From positions 28,591,259-28,655,258 of the forward strand of contig OW203770.1 of NCBI GenBank assembly GCA_934045905.1: a stretch of 64,000 nt of DNA. Direction: 5' to 3'. The position numbers were made by a program, and so were the translations under genes. This DNA is from Leuctra nigra (Eukaryota > Arthropoda > Insecta > Plecoptera > Leuctridae). Positions 10,617 through 23,572 of the stretch are shown here, piece after piece (the first letter of the stretch is position 1; each line of letters starts with the position of its first letter). Below the pieces are notes generated by a model, which made no database searches, was not told the origin of the DNA, and saw only the letters and a list, made by a program, of their open reading frames with translations.

Positions 10617-11757
10617 ATACATTTCTCTTAACTGGTTGAACAATTTAATTGGCTAGATCTTCTTTAAATGTTGCTATTCAAACCACAGTTTTCTCTTACT
10701 TTACGAATTGATTTCATCTCGTTGTATCAAATGTACAAATCAACCTATATCTCGCGAACAAATGTCTTCGTCTGTGTTCTCAAAGGTTTATATTGCAACT
10801 GACATATTGCAAGGAACATTAATACCGCTTCTTTGTGTAGTCAGGATAGCTCCATGCTGAGATGCAATTCTCTGTGATGACGTCATTGATGTTTCAATCT
10901 CCTGTCTTGTCTATGAAACAGTTTCCCAATACAAAAGGCGACGAGTAGCTAGAGTGGCCGTGACAATCTCATCAAACTTCCTTCATTGATTCTTTCCTGT
11001 TCGGTTCTTGCCTGTGTGTTGAGTAGATCAATGAAATTGTTTGCACTTTAACTTCGTCTAGGATATTGAGTTCCTCTGACACAGAGAGTAAAACACACAT
11101 CACAGGACAAAGATATTAAAATCATATCAACATTTTGCTAAAAAAAGGTATTTGAACTGATTTTAAAAATAATTTGTTTTTTAAAAATACATATTTAGCT
11201 GATTTTCGATGTATTAAACATTATATACAGGGTCAGTACAAATATAAACACAGCAAGAGAATCCTGACTTACGAAATCACAATAATGTGTCACTTCGTGC
11301 CTTCAGATTCAAGAATTAGCCCTAGTTTTTCCATAAACTGTTGCTATATTAATTTTTTAAGATTTATTAAGAATATTTCTTATCCCCAACTCAAGGACGT
11401 AAGAGCATTGTCCGCTATTTAAATTTACCTCTTAATATTATTATTATTAATAAACTTCGTATTTATATTCATCAGAATATTGTGATTGGTTGTTGGAATG
11501 TTATAAGTAGAATGTAGTATGGTGAGGTTTTCATAGATACCTAATTAATTTTAATGTTTAATGATTACTTTCCAAAGTCTTTGTGGAGCCGAGTACTTTT
11601 GTATTTACTGTGCATGTTTGTCTTCAATAATACAACATTATTGACATTCTATGAATATATTTTAGTGTCAAGATTGCTTGATCTTAAAGTTAATTCTGTT
11701 CATCTGCCGATCACTAAATTATCTTTTGTCCTAATATGAAATGAAATGCAGATATAT
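10617..11757. other. Unassigned AT-rich stretch, 1.1 kb
   Basis: One CRE-type motif (GATGACGTCATTG) near 10878. Open frames of 61 to 82 residues are AT-driven and show no domain. I see no element ends. Confidence 0.5.
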
Positions 11758-12011
11758 GGTGCGTTCCACAATGGGGCGAGTTGGGCGTGTGACGTCACCA
11801 TAGGATTTACGAGTTAGTCAAACTTGCCGCGGCAACAAACGAGCTGAAACCTGTGCCCAATATGCCCCAACTGCGCTTTCTGATCCAACATGGATGCATG
11901 TGTTTTCATTCATTCGACTCGATTCGGCTCAAGGCCACGCCCAGGTGATCACGTGACAATGTTAGAAGGATAGGACAACTGGGCGTTTTGATCAAAATAC
12001 GGTATGCAGCC
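11758..12011. mobile_element. MITE family F, copy F2
   Basis: Same ordered interior as F1 (GTGACGTCACCATAGGATTT, CTGATCCAACATGGATGC, TTAGAAGGATAGGA) without the palindrome insertion. Ends GGTGCGTTCC and TACGGTATGCAGCC are diverged inverted repeats. It abuts the hAT MITE target duplication. Confidence 0.75.
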
Positions 12012-12021
12012 ATGATTAGAT

Positions 12022-12692
12022 CAGTGGTACTCAACCTTTTTGACTTGCGGGCCAATAATACAAATTTGCTATTGTAGTCGGGCCGCTTATTTTTTAATCT
12101 ACAATAATGCTCAATAATGTAGGTTCATTCCAGGTGATCGTATAGATCCCAGGCGCGTAGGATATTGGTGACGGAGGGGGGGGGGGGGGAGGGGGGGGGG
12201 GGCCTTAATTTTAGCCCCGCAGGGCTTTTGTTTTAGAATGTAACAATTTAAAAGTGATTCCGGGGCTCTAAAATGTACGAACTGAAGCAAACTACCCACC
12301 AATTGTTGCCCCGCAGGGCGGTTTTTTAGAATTGAAGCAAATTTATAAGTGATCCTTCCTACGTGCCTGGGTTCATTCAGTGGCTTCCGTTTATTACGAA
12401 ATGAATCGAACAATATTTCACACGCCAAACCAATTTACACAATTTTCGGAATTGTTAATTAAATGGCTTCATTTTCGTTGCAACAAGTATGAAGTTTAAT
12501 TTAAAAGCTTTCGTCGCATTTTCAGCCTGATGAGTGGATCCTAACATGACAACTCTCCAAATATGTCTCAAATGAAATCATATTTTTATAATTATTTTTT
12601 CATTGGACAAATTTGTGAACTAATATGTATTTGAAACATCAACTGAGGGGCCACAAAAATTCGTCCCGCGGGCCGCAGGTTGAGTATCACTG
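12022..12692. mobile_element. hAT-type MITE with 8-bp target duplication
   Basis: Terminal inverted repeats CAGTGGTACTCAACCT and its complement AGGTTGAGTATCACTG (one change). Flanking 8-mers are GATTAGAT (12014-12021) and GATTAGAC (12693-12700), one mismatch, which is the hAT target length. The interior has a long G tract (12174-12202, with a single A) and two GCCCCGCAGGGC modules about 94 bp apart. No transposase. Confidence 0.9.
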
Positions 12693-12731
12693 GATTAGAC
12701 CGTGTCATGAAATCCATTGGGTCGTTACATA

Positions 12732-13279
12732 AGGTCTGTTCGTTTTGCTTACTGCAGTTTACTGCTCACTGCAAATCCGTTCGTTTTGCATCAAACTTGC
12801 TGTTCTGTCACTGCGATTGTGTTCGATTTGACACTGACAGTAGCTGCGCAGTGACTGCTCTTACAGCTGGGTAGGGAGGTGATGTAAATGCAGTAACTTT
12901 GCAGTAGGCGGCAAAATGGCCGATGTTTGAAATGTAAAATGTGTTTCTTATGGATGGATAGTGAAAAAACGCCTAAGGAGGAGGGACATGAGTATTTGTT
13001 TCAGAGTTTAGTTTAGTTATATGTTATGAAATGATACATATTTATATAAAAATGCATTGGGATTAGACAAGAATTCTATAAATGCAGAACATAACCTCAC
13101 TTATTTTTACATTCTTCCCGCCAAATTCACAAACCTCCCAACCAATAGGAAAAGGCCAGCCTGACATCCTGCTGCAAATGCGTTCGTTTTGTGTTGGTAC
13201 AGCAAGCTACTGCAAGAGTTACCAGGGCCTACTGTAAGCTGCTGCTACTGCAACTGCAGTAAGCAAAACGAACAGACCT
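12732..13279. mobile_element. MITE with 28-bp perfect inverted repeats, Harbinger-like
   Basis: Ends AGGTCTGTTCGTTTTGCTTA... and its complement match perfectly for 28 bp. Flanking ATA trinucleotides (12729-12731, 13280-13282) fit a 3-bp duplication. A 3-bp target and GGTCTGTTCG-like ends suggest PIF/Harbinger, though the preferred target there is TWA, so this is tentative. GTTCGTTTTG and CTGCAGT recur inside. Confidence 0.8.
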
Positions 13280-13556
13280 ATAGTGACGTAAGCCGTCTGT
13301 GTGACACACCGGTGCTCGCTTAGCAACGCGCTACACAGAACGTTTACCTGATAATACCTTAGATAAACCATTTTCGATATTGTAATAAATAATGTTCTAT
13401 AATTTTTTCCTTTGAATTGCCGTTTAATGTAGATGCGACTTTCTTTTAAAGGTTTTAATATAACGAAGACAACGTTTGATCAACTGACATGTAGATGGAA
13501 CTTTGTATTTATTAAGTAAAACGATAATGATTACTTTTGATAGAAGTAAAAATAAT

Positions 13557-14788
13557 CTAGTGGAGCGGTCGCTCCACCCAGCCAAGTCGTACTGTACACT
13601 CACAGTCACTCAACATACCGTAAATGCCTAATAAACCGAGGAGCAGACCAAACACTTTTACTGTAAGCAACAACATGGCATTTTCGGTCTACTGGATCAT
13701 AAAATTGGAAAATCTCACATTGTTGTGAAATATCTTATTTTCGAGCTATGGCCCACCCCACCACATATACCAAATTTGGGAACAATAGGTTATGCCATTT
13801 GCGAGCTAGAGGGCCGTGAAAACAGTGAAATTACATCACTTTCATCTTCTTTTTCTTATTCTTCTTCTTCTTCTTCTTCTTCTTTAGATGATGATGATGA
13901 TAATGATATCAGGAAACACCGCTATCACCGCCACAGCCTAAACGGCTGAACCGATCGATCTGAAATTTTTACCACATGTGCACTTTTGGCGTCTGAGGTG
14001 CCTTTTTATAAAACCAACCGGAAGTCGCCATTTTGAAACCGGAAATGACGTCATATCTCGAAACCGGCTGAACCGATCGGAACGAAACTAGCGTCAAACT
14101 ATTCGGACGGTCATATATATGAAAATACAATTGTCTAAACAGAAATGTACTATTACTGAAACCGGAAATGACGTCATAAAAATGAAAAATCAGACTTTAT
14201 TCACCTCTTACTACAATAACTACTTATTCACAAGGTTTATAATGATACAAAACATTTATATAAACAAATTCTACGTGGAGTGTTTTCAGCCGCCATTTTG
14301 ATAACCGGAAGTGATGCCATATCTCGAAAACGGCTGGACCGTGTTTCGATATGTGTTACAAATTGTTTAAATAAACTAAAAAAAAGGGTGATATCCCCAT
14401 AAAAAAACACTCCGTGTAAAAATACCAGCCAAGTCTCTTTAACTATAAAAAGAAATAGAAGAAATCTTAAAATTCAGCACTGAAAAGTAGTGATATCAAA
14501 AAATTGGCTAAGTCAAACTTAATTTGAAAAACCAAAATATACTTGGCGCATCGTTTTTAAGGACATTATAGGTATATTTTATATATTTAGGTACATATGA
14601 TTTTTGGCATATACTTCTATACTAGATTAATACCCGATGCGCCAAGTATATTTTGGTTTTTCAAATTAAGTTTGACTTGGCCAATTTTTTGATATCACTA
14701 CTTTTCAGTGCTGAATTTTTAGATTTCTTTTTTTTTATAGTTAAAGAGACTTGGCTGGTATTTTTACACGGATTGTTTTTTATGGGGA
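13557..14788 (-). mobile_element. Family A element, copy A2
   Basis: CTAG plus terminal hairpin at 13557; short-loop inverted repeat at 14394-14788 ending GGGGA|T. It has three ETS/CRE-like modules (about 14037, 14158 and 14304), two with GGAAATGACGTCA and one decayed. A TTC microsatellite (about 13854-13886) sits where other copies have short GAT/TCT runs. It belongs to the 'ATCCCCATAA' end subfamily. Confidence 0.8.
13854..13900. repeat. (TTC)n then (GAT)n microsatellite in A2
   Basis: TTCTTCTTC run followed by GATGATGATGAT. The shorter runs in other family A copies suggest local slippage. Confidence 0.9.
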
Positions 14789-15049
14789 TAAACTTATACA
14801 TGATCAATCGCTTTATTTGCTTAATCCAATAATCGATAAAAAAAATCCAATGAATTGTCATCATTGAATTATGTCATTTTCTCTATTACAAATATTTCGT
14901 GCCAATAAAACTTTAAGTGCAGAGCTTTCAGTGAACAACTCTTCCATTGTGTTTATTCACATTTTCATCCGGTCTTTAAATATCCATCAATAAATATTCG
15001 TGTCTCGAGACAACGTCTTCGTATTTTCTCATCGCCGAAGAAAACTTTA

Positions 15050-17387
15050 TCCCAGAAAAAACACTCCGTGTAAAAATACCAGCCAAGTCTCTTTAACTAT
15101 AAAAAAAAATAGAAGAAATCTAAAAATTCAGCACTGAAAAGGAGTGATATCAAAAAAGGAGCCAAGTCAACGAATTTTCCAAATTTTAATCGTACCATTG
15201 AAATAAAAATATCAACCCCCGAGAAATACTTAAAAAAAGGACTTGGCGCATCGTTTTTTTAAAGACACTTTTCTATCCTAAAAGTATAGGAAGAACTCTA
15301 CAAGTATATTTTCCTGAGTATATCACATTCATTATCGACGAATCATACTACGTTTTAATATAACTAGTACTCTTACCTACTGGCAGTTTTGGTATTTTGT
15401 CAATATTCAGAGGAAATAAACGGATAAACGAATAACGAATAAACAGAAGCGGCCTAGTCTATTCGTTATTGCCACTATTTCTAGGGTCATATTAATCAAT
15501 CATACTTCTCAATATCGTGACTGAGGGAAATAGCGAAAGCGCTCATTACAAGAAGGCCGTCAATGAGATTTGTATAAGTGACTAGTGCACTGAGCCATGC
15601 TGCTCAAATAATTACTGACTAGATTTTTATCTAAAGTAATACGTTATGTAATTTATGAATTTTTTTGGTATAAAATGTTAATTAATAGCAATTAATTACA
15701 CGGCGAGAAGGTTCCAAGTATAATGCTGTAGTAGGTATGTTGATGTACCCACAAAACTATAGGTACCTACCAATCACAAACACAACTGTTCTGTATTTAT
15801 TGCTTGTAAGACAATGCTATGTTTCTTTGCGTACTTATATTTAAATTTAAAATATTTTACAGAATGTTCAATATTTAATTTGAAAGTTTTGTCCCAATTT
15901 TTCTAGGCATTTCTGAACTACGTAGTATGTGAGTGGCTTAAGCTTAAGAATAGAAAAATGTCTTTAAAAAAACGATGCGCCAAGTCCTTTTTTTAAGTAT
16001 TTCTCGGGGGTTGATATTTTTATTTCAATGGTACGATTAAAATTTGGAAAATTCGTTGACTTGGCTCCTTTTTTGATATCACTCCTTTTCAGTGCTGAAT
16101 TTTTAGATTTCTTCTATTTTTTTTTATAGTTAAAGAGACTTGGCTGGTATTTTTACACGGAGTGTTTTTTCTGGGATATCACTTCTTTTGTTAGTTTATA
16201 CATACAGCTTGTAGCACATGTCCGAGCAGGGACTAATTTCTTTAAAAAAATACGCCTCAACCGATTTGGTTACTATGAAAAGTTGCGTTTGGTATAAGAT
16301 GACAATGATTATCCAAGAAGAATAGCTTAAGTTTCGTTATAATCGATCCAGCCGTTTTCGATACATGACGTCACTTCCGGTTTTGAAATAGCGGCCGAAT
16401 TCCGGTATAGGTAATAAGAAAACAATCTAGTTTTATCTAGTTGATACCTTCATGAACGACCATCTGAATTCCTAATCCCTATATTTCCGTAAAATCGGTC
16501 ATGCCGTTTGTAATATATGACGTCACTTCCGGTTTCATTTAGTGGTTCCTGCCGCCATTTCCGGTACCATTAATTTATTTATTCATTTTTCACAATTGAT
16601 TTTTCAAATAAATAGCAGAATGAATACGCAGGAGCTAGTTCAGTTGCAATCGGTACAGGCGTTTTAGATATATGACGTCACTTCCGGTTTCAGGAATGGC
16701 GGCCGAGAACACTGCTACCTTGAATATATAAATTGTATTGTCTATGTTACAATGTAAGTTAATTATGTACGTATTTTAAGTATAATTTATTGAAATAAGT
16801 TAAATATTGCGTATTTATGACGTCACTTCCGGTTTAGAAAATAAGAAAATAATATTTTTTTTATTGATACTTCATAAAGATGACCATCTAAATCGAATGG
16901 CGCTAATTTCGTTCTAATCGGTCCAGACGTTTTTGAGTTATGACGTCACTTCCGGTTTAAAAATGGCGGCACAAAAAATCACAAGAGGCAAGGTATCATC
17001 AGACGCCAAAAGTGCATATGTGGTAAAAGTTTCAGGTCGATCGGTTTAGCCGTTTAGGCTGTGGCGGTGATAGCAACGTTTCCTGATATCTTCAGAATCA
17101 GAAAGTGGTGTAATTTCACTGTTTTCTCGGCCCTCTAGCTCGCAAACGGCATAACATATTGTTCCCTAATTTGGTATATGTAGTGGGGTGGGCCATAGCT
17201 CGAAATTAAGATATATCGCAACAATGTGAGATTTTCCAATTTTAAGATCCAGTAGGCCGAAAATGCCATGTTGTTGCTTACAGTAAAAGTGGTTGGTCTG
17301 CTCCTCAGTTTATTAGTCATTTACGGTATGTTGAGTGAGTGTGAGTGTACGGTACGACTTGGCTGGGTGGAGCGACCGCTCCACTAG
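15050..17387 (+). mobile_element. Family A element, copy A3 (right arm of giant inverted repeat)
   Basis: Reverse-oriented near-duplicate of A1: TCCCAG end at 15050, stem-loop to 16176, five TGACGTCACTTCCGG modules (about 16366, 16519, 16675, 16818, 16941) and the terminal hairpin plus CTAG at 17387. Differences from A1 are scattered single bases and small indels around the GAT-rich patch near 17090. Flanks differ from those of A1, so these are separate insertions of very similar elements. Confidence 0.85.
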
Positions 17388-18980
17388 ATTAGCTACCCCA
17401 TCAATATGTATCAAACAATTAACATCAACTTGTAATTTTATTTCAATCAATATGCATTCGGTTAGCGTCTGGGGTTGAGAACACTTTTATCATAGAAGTT
17501 AGCATTTATATTCCAGTTTACAAGCCACCTGCTTTCGTCAAGCGTAGAGTTTCAAATTGCTTTTATAATGTGATTGAATTACCTGCAATTGATTAGCATA
17601 TGCGTTGCTCCTCTGACGATGCTAATTCCCTGCGGCACTTTGTACTTGTGCCGGAGGTGCTAATAGAGTTCAGTCACTGATTACTTATTAGTACATCGAT
17701 TAAAACTATCCGCAACATCTGTTATTCATTGCAACTTAGCTACAGAAAGTCCATGATAATTATTAGAGAGCCTTGCTATTTAATACCATGTATTTTAGTT
17801 TTAAGAGGGCAAACTCATGCGTAAAACTCAAATACAAACCTAGTTATTCCATAGTCTACACTCTTCCAGCCGAAGAGCTACCAGAATGTAATTATTGATA
17901 GGTTTTTAAGAGAAAAGTGGCAGCTGATTGGTTCAGAGTTTCTTTCGAATAAAAAAGCGTCGAGCTGATTCTTTGAACTAGCGAGAAATCACGCATTTTT
18001 ATTAAACGACGCATCTCAAAATACATTACAGGTCCAATTAGTATGAGGTAAAGGTGTGCGAAGAATTTCAGATCGATGCGTGGAACATGCGACCTTGGTT
18101 GAAGACAGAGACGGAGAAAGCGCTGTAAGAATCTAAACATGAACCCTGCCTTGTCATCATCTTTTATAATTCAAAGAGATACTTGGATTTCAAATATAAT
18201 GGAAAGTCTTTTTCACTCTTCCTCACAAGCTTCAGTTTCCTTTGAGTCAATCATTTACAATGCTTTGTTATATCCCTATAACGAGTATGCACGTATCTCT
18301 TACGTTTTGGCATTCTACATGCATATTTTTTTTTGAAATTTTAAAAATTTGATTAAAATTTGATAACCCTATATTCTCATTATATAAAAATCTGCTTCCT
18401 AACTCATCCCAAAAAGGACATAGAAAGTTTACCTCAACCTACCTTCAAGGGCTATACTTGTTAGACGCATCCCACAATACGTTAGTGCGTTGCGGGTTGC
18501 GTTCAGGCGTGTAGCCCGTGATCGTTATTGCACTTTCCACAAGTCACGTCTACCTTCATTGGTCAATACTAAATTACTGCCAATGGATAAAATAATTATT
18601 TCTGTGCTAACAACACTCAATACATCTCACTGTTTTAATGATTTGTCTTAATCACTTGGTGATCAATGTTTGATGAACAAACAAAGCCGCTGTTTCTTGT
18701 CTCATTGAATGTAATTGGTGAGCAAATTCTCGTGTAACTGATACGTCTTCTTTTAACGAGCTCATTATGTAAACGCCTTTATCTTAAGATCTTGACGAGA
18801 TTAATAGGAATTGTCCTAAGTTATACTGTCACAGAATAATGTTCCAATTAAAATTGAGCTACATTTATAATAAAGCGTCGATATTTTAATGCATCTCTTT
18901 GTCAAACAAAGATTTTGTTTATTTTTGTATTGTGTAATGTCGACCTGTCTTCAACTAGGCTAATTGATAGATATGGAGAA
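17388..18980. other. Unassigned stretch, 1.6 kb
   Basis: AT-rich. The part near 18060-18135 (AATTTCAGATCGATG... then AGAGACGGAGAAAG) faintly resembles the last module of family B and may be an old relic. No exon-like segment found. Confidence 0.45.
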
Positions 18981-19165
18981 TGTAGGAAGGAGGAGGTCGT
19001 GGTTTATTAGTAGGAAACCAATTCCCATCATTTTGCTATTGACAATGATGATAAAGAGATGATGATGATGAAGAGTAGATAATAATGGATAACCTGGGAA
19101 CCATCCCAGCATTTCGCTATCGACTGAGGGAAATACCTCAGGCAGAATGGTCGACTGAGGGGATC
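18981..19165 (-). mobile_element. Degenerate antisense SINE
   Basis: Two pieces match the SINE in reverse: GGAGGTCGTGGTTTATTAG (about 18990, complement of the CTAATAGGCCACGACC block) and GATGATGAAGAGTAG with CGACTGAGGGAAATACC (about 19066-19135). The order is disturbed, so it is rearranged or two fragments. Confidence 0.55.
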
Positions 19166-21241
19166 AACACTCTGATGAAAGTAGTGATTGTTTTTGTTGT
19201 CACGAAAGCTGGATTATTTAGAAGAAGACATGACTGTTGTTTTACGAGTGTTTATTTTATGAGTAAATCAACATTGTCTGTAGTTGAATGTAATCTTGAT
19301 ATCACTACACTTCGCTTATAGACAAGTCTCACGAACTATAGCATACGTACAAAACAACTGTTTCTATTTTAGTTCTGTAATGACGTCAATCTACTTAAGA
19401 TTAGTTAGAACATTTTAACTAGATTTATGTGAATTAAAATTTTAGTTTTTTATGTAAACATTGCAATTACCATTTCCATTATTGTAGAATGTTGCAAAAT
19501 AATTAACACCTAATGTCATTAGCGTTTCCTGGAACCTAAAATACATTAATATTTCCATTTAACTCAGGAAATGTGTACGTGAAGATAAGAAAAGTAACTA
19601 TGGTTGGTATTTTGAGATCATTAAACGACGATATTGGGATAAGCTTTCAAACACCTGTGCCTGTGGCTGAGACATGTTCACATTTGCTGACGATTTCGCG
19701 ACTAGAGTTTACATTTTATTACTGTTTCGCGATTAGTCCGCGACATGTTTTTCATTTGGGTAGAAACCCAGCAATATGTTTGTCCTACTTTACTGGCACA
19801 TATAGATTTAATTTCCCTCCACAAGCTGGTTTGAGTGGGGGTGGGGGGAGGGATAATCTCACTTGAATATTGAAAAGACAAGAGACAATATGTAAAGTAA
19901 AGTAAAGTGTACATTAAAGATCACCGTCTAAACTTCAGTTTATCATATTGTAGCCGGAGCATTAAAATACTGGCAATGTTGAGATAAGAATGTTGAAGAT
20001 ATTGATTTTCTCGCTAAATGTTATTATTATTATTATTATTATTTATTTTTAAAACATCAGCATGAATACAGTGTTTTGCTGGTAGCGGGAATAGAGCAAA
20101 GCCCCGTAGCACAAGTGCCCCGCTACCAGATAAGTTTAATTATTAATTAGTATTATTAATTGTGTTATTAATTAATTAGTTTTATTTCGTCGGTTAATTT
20201 AATGAAATTATATTCCATACGCTTAGCATGGGTTAAAATTTAGAATGTTGCTGGATTGATAAAATATGCATCGTTCCTAACATGGATGTTATTAAATTGT
20301 AAGAAAAGTTCACGATTTGCAAATACCTAATACTTGTCTAAGCAATATGTGAACAATATGCATTATATCTCGAGCTCTCGCTTCCACGCGATTACTCAGC
20401 GTTTTCCAAGTGGCTCGAGATGATTTTCAAAATAGATACCTCTGTTAGATCATCTTTCGTCTCTTGACTATTTTCCATGGCATACACACGTCACGCAATA
20501 CAGATAACAAAAGTACTCTAGGTACAATAGATATTGGAACATAAGCAGACATTGCGATGTATTGTCCGTTGTAATCTGTCGAATACGAGACGATTCTGGC
20601 TGAGGGCGAGCTGGAGAAGAAGAGAAAACAAAGCCACTTGGAAACCAAATCATTTGAATAACAGACAATATTCACTGAATGGAAAACACAACAATCCTCG
20701 GTTTTATTCTCGAGACTTTTAATCTTCGTCTAGACGAGTTCCATTTTCATTGTGTTTAATAATTGACCGTTGATTTCGTGAAAATAATAACCTATTGTGA
20801 GGATGTAATCCTCTTATTACTATATTCTATTATGTTATTCACGGATCAGAGTTGTTCAGCTTACATGAAGTCGCTTTAATATAAAACATATTATCAAATG
20901 ATTCTTCCATGAACATTCAAAATATTACGTTGACCGTTCAAGAAGTTTCATTTTCAAATATCACCCTCGGTTGAGCGACTGTGTCCTGGGTGCATATTCT
21001 TGAGTTAGTGACAATGTTCGCCATGCGGATATGAGTCACTGCACAATGGATTCAGCTGAATTATCATTGATAAAATAAAAGAGTTCACTTGATTTCGCCT
21101 AGTCGAACATTTTCGCATGTGTAACAATGTGGAAACGTGTTCATCGAGTAAGATACACTCTCTACTCTAGCTGAAGTCGTGGTTTTACTGCTTGTGCGAC
21201 TTCACATTGAACAAGACAAAAACAATATCTATCCTCAATCA
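19166..21241. other. Unassigned stretch, 2.1 kb
   Basis: Contains an ATT microsatellite (about 20020-20047) and one strong hairpin (20079-20129). A part near 19800-19960 (GGGGTGGGGGG, GAAAAGACA, CAGTTTATCATATT) is similar in order to 43790-43880. No convincing exon. Confidence 0.45.
20079..20129. repeat. 11-bp perfect stem hairpin
   Basis: CTGGTAGCGGG pairs with CCCGCTACCAG across a 29-base loop. It lies just after the ATT microsatellite. Function unknown; a small structured RNA is possible but unsupported. Confidence 0.7.
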
Positions 21242-21963
21242 ATAGACCATTTTAAATATTATCTCGGTGGCTTTGCTTTCTAAGAAAAATCATATGCAGT
21301 TTGATTTCCAGATACCTTAGTCCCTTTTCAACAATAGGTAAACAGGGACTAAAAGCCCTATCACACTGAGTTGCAACCCGTGTATGGAACCGGCGGTTGG
21401 AAAATATGGTTGGCCGCGCATGTGCAGAGACTGAATTTGGTCAACCCACGGGTTGGGTTGAAAAATAGAGAAGTCTCTATTTTTCCGGTTCCAACAATTT
21501 GTTGTGGTACCACGTGACGTGAACTTACCAATAGGATGCTATAAATATTAGCTATACATCATATTTATCAGATGAATATTGAACTTGAACATGTGTATGG
21601 ATAAATAGTGCGTATTATTATTAACTTGTACTTACTTAAATATCTTTCTTTCACAAGTAATCACTCTAAATATGAGATTTGGATTGCCGCTGTCAGATTT
21701 TGTTATTCTCTATACTTTTATTTTGGTTACTATGGCAACTGCTTTCTGCGCAACTCATGAGTGTCAATTGTGAACCAACCAACATCAACCCAAACAGTTG
21801 CGTGTGATAGGCGGTTGCCTCCTTTTGCAACAAAAGTTTCCATACGACAGTTCCAACCACGGGTTGCAACTCAGTGTGATACCCACTTAAGGGGTCTGGA
21901 AATAATACTGCATGATTTTTCTTAGAAAGCAGAGCCACCGAGATAATATTTAAAATGGTCTAT
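21242..21963. mobile_element. MITE family E, copy E1, carrying D1
   Basis: Arms of about 75 bp in inverted orientation: ATAGACCATTTTAAATATTA, TCGGTGGCTTTGCTTTCTAA at the left and their complements at the right. Ends read TA-GACC and GGTC-TA, consistent with a TA target (Tc1/mariner-like), which is an inference only. Element D1 occupies the middle. Confidence 0.75.
21353..21887. mobile_element. MITE family D, copy D1, Harbinger-like
   Basis: Inverted ends share TATCACACTGAGTTGCAACC; the 3-bp TAA at 21350-21352 and 21888-21890 fits a TWA target duplication typical of PIF/Harbinger. The interior has ACCACGTGACGTGAACTTAC, CAATAGGATGCTATAAATA and GATTTGGATTGCCGCTGTCA. No transposase. Confidence 0.8.
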
Positions 21964-22784
21964 TGTGTGTTTGTAATGGTTTTAGGGCACTGCCTCGTCA
22001 CAACGGACAACCACTAGATCTGAATCATTACAAAACACCCACTCATCACGTGTAGATACACAGGCGTATTTTACCTAAATGTTCTTCAGGACAAATTCGT
22101 AGTTTTATTAAGTAGGTTTATGGGACCAACGTTTTACAGGTGTTTCACCAAATCAACTTAAATCTTTACAAATATTTTTGACATTTATATTTTTTTGATA
22201 GAGAATGAATTATTCCCGCCACCTTGATATTTCACTTATGTTTATGCACTGCTGATTTCCAAGGTGTATAGAGCTGAGTTCTACAGTAATTTGTGTAGTT
22301 TCAACGAATACAAAAGCAAGCTTTCTAAATATCTTAATAACTTTTATACAATTAATTTTATGCAAATATTGAATAATAAATAGCGTAGCTAATATTTTAG
22401 TCGACCTCAGAAATGCACACAACTTAACTGCAGTAATTGTTTCCAACTGTGCCGATTATGAAATGCCAATCCTTTTTAGTTTTGACTCTAGTTCAAAGTA
22501 CAAATATTTGTCATTTATTAAATGTGTCTTATAATTGTTTATTCTCTACTAAAAATAATCTTCCCTAATTATTTGTCCTTAAATAAAAGTTATGACGGTT
22601 TAGGACATATTGCTCCTTTACCGGGTCCTTTACGGTGCAGCTGGCTCTTAAAGGTGAGCTATCTATCCTCGAACACAGAGGTCATGAAATATCGATTGCT
22701 AACTGACCTCAGACAACCTTGCGCTTGTTGCTGATGCGGGGAGAGGAGAGCTCCACAAACTTTCACCTCTCTAGTGAGAGAATA
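21964..22784. other. Unassigned stretch with one weak exon candidate
   Basis: A 54-bp segment around 22602-22655 has an AG before it (GGTTTAG) and a good donor after it (AAAG|GTGAGC) and reads HIAPLPGPLRCSWLLK in one frame. It is too short to support on its own. Confidence 0.25.
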
Positions 22785-23111
22785 TAAATTGTCTATCAAG
22801 AGACAATAACACTGGAAGATAACGACAGATTATTACGAAAATTAACACAAAAACTTAAAATGTTGCTACTAATAACCATGCAAAGTTTTAAGTGGATCGG
22901 TCAAACGGTTCTAGTTTACATTTCAAAAATTACAATAATACATTTATTTTTTTAACCAAATCAACGGATTTCCATTAAAGTTATAATCCTAAAACTATAG
23001 TCTATGAAAAATGTCTTATTGAAGCGTCGAACAATGTGAGCTGAAGGCAATTTTCTTTTATCAACCAGTCGCAGGATCCTGTTTAAAAACGATCTCACAG
23101 ACCGCGTAGAT
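22785..23111 (-). mobile_element. Family B fragment cut by a hAT element
   Basis: Matches the interior modules of family B (ACCATGCAAAGTTTTAAGT, GGATCGGTCAAACGGTTCTA, then TTTAAAAACGATCTCACAGA). It stops at CCGCGTAGAT where a hAT end begins; intact copies continue with TACGTTA. Confidence 0.7.
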
Positions 23112-23572
23112 CAGTGGTACTCAACCTTTTTGATTTGCGGGCCAATAAAACGAATTTGCTTTTGTTGGTGGGCTGCAATTTATAAAAAAAAGTACAATAA
23201 TACTCACGTGATCAGGGGTGCGATTACACAAGTGATAACTTTCCTTGTCACTGTGACAAGCTTCTCATCTCAATGTTATTCATGGCCTTCTGAGGAGCTT
23301 GTCACAGTGAGAAGGAAAGTTATCATTTATATATCAACCCAGGTAGGTTTATTCCAGGCGCGTAGGAACTACTCTTATAATGGGAGGGGAGGGGATAGCG
23401 ACACCCGGAAGGGGTGTCTAGGGGAAGGGGGGGGTTAGCCCCGCAGGGCTATTTTATAGAATTTAAGTAAGTTACAAATGATTGCGGGATGCTTAAGGGG
23501 AAGGAAGAGCCTCTGAATTAGGACCTCGGCTGGAAAGCAGTTATCGTCCCGTCTCGTTGAAGATAGACTAGA
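23112..23572 (+). mobile_element. Truncated hAT-type MITE
   Basis: Left end CAGTGGTACTCAACCTTTTT and the next 40 bases match the hAT MITE at 12022. It also has the CCAGGCGCGTAGGA block, a G-rich stretch and a GCCCCGCAGGGC module. No right end was found; the sequence runs to the family A insertion at 23573. Confidence 0.7.
23231..23328. repeat. 37-bp inverted repeat nested in the truncated hAT
   Basis: GTGATAACTTTCCTTGTCAC... pairs with ...GTGAGAAGGAAAGTTATCA with about three mismatches. It is absent from the sister hAT at 12022. Confidence 0.8.

Noticed and set aside
22602..22655. 54-bp exon-like segment with a GTGAGC donor
   Set aside because: Too short, weak acceptor and no partner exon identified.
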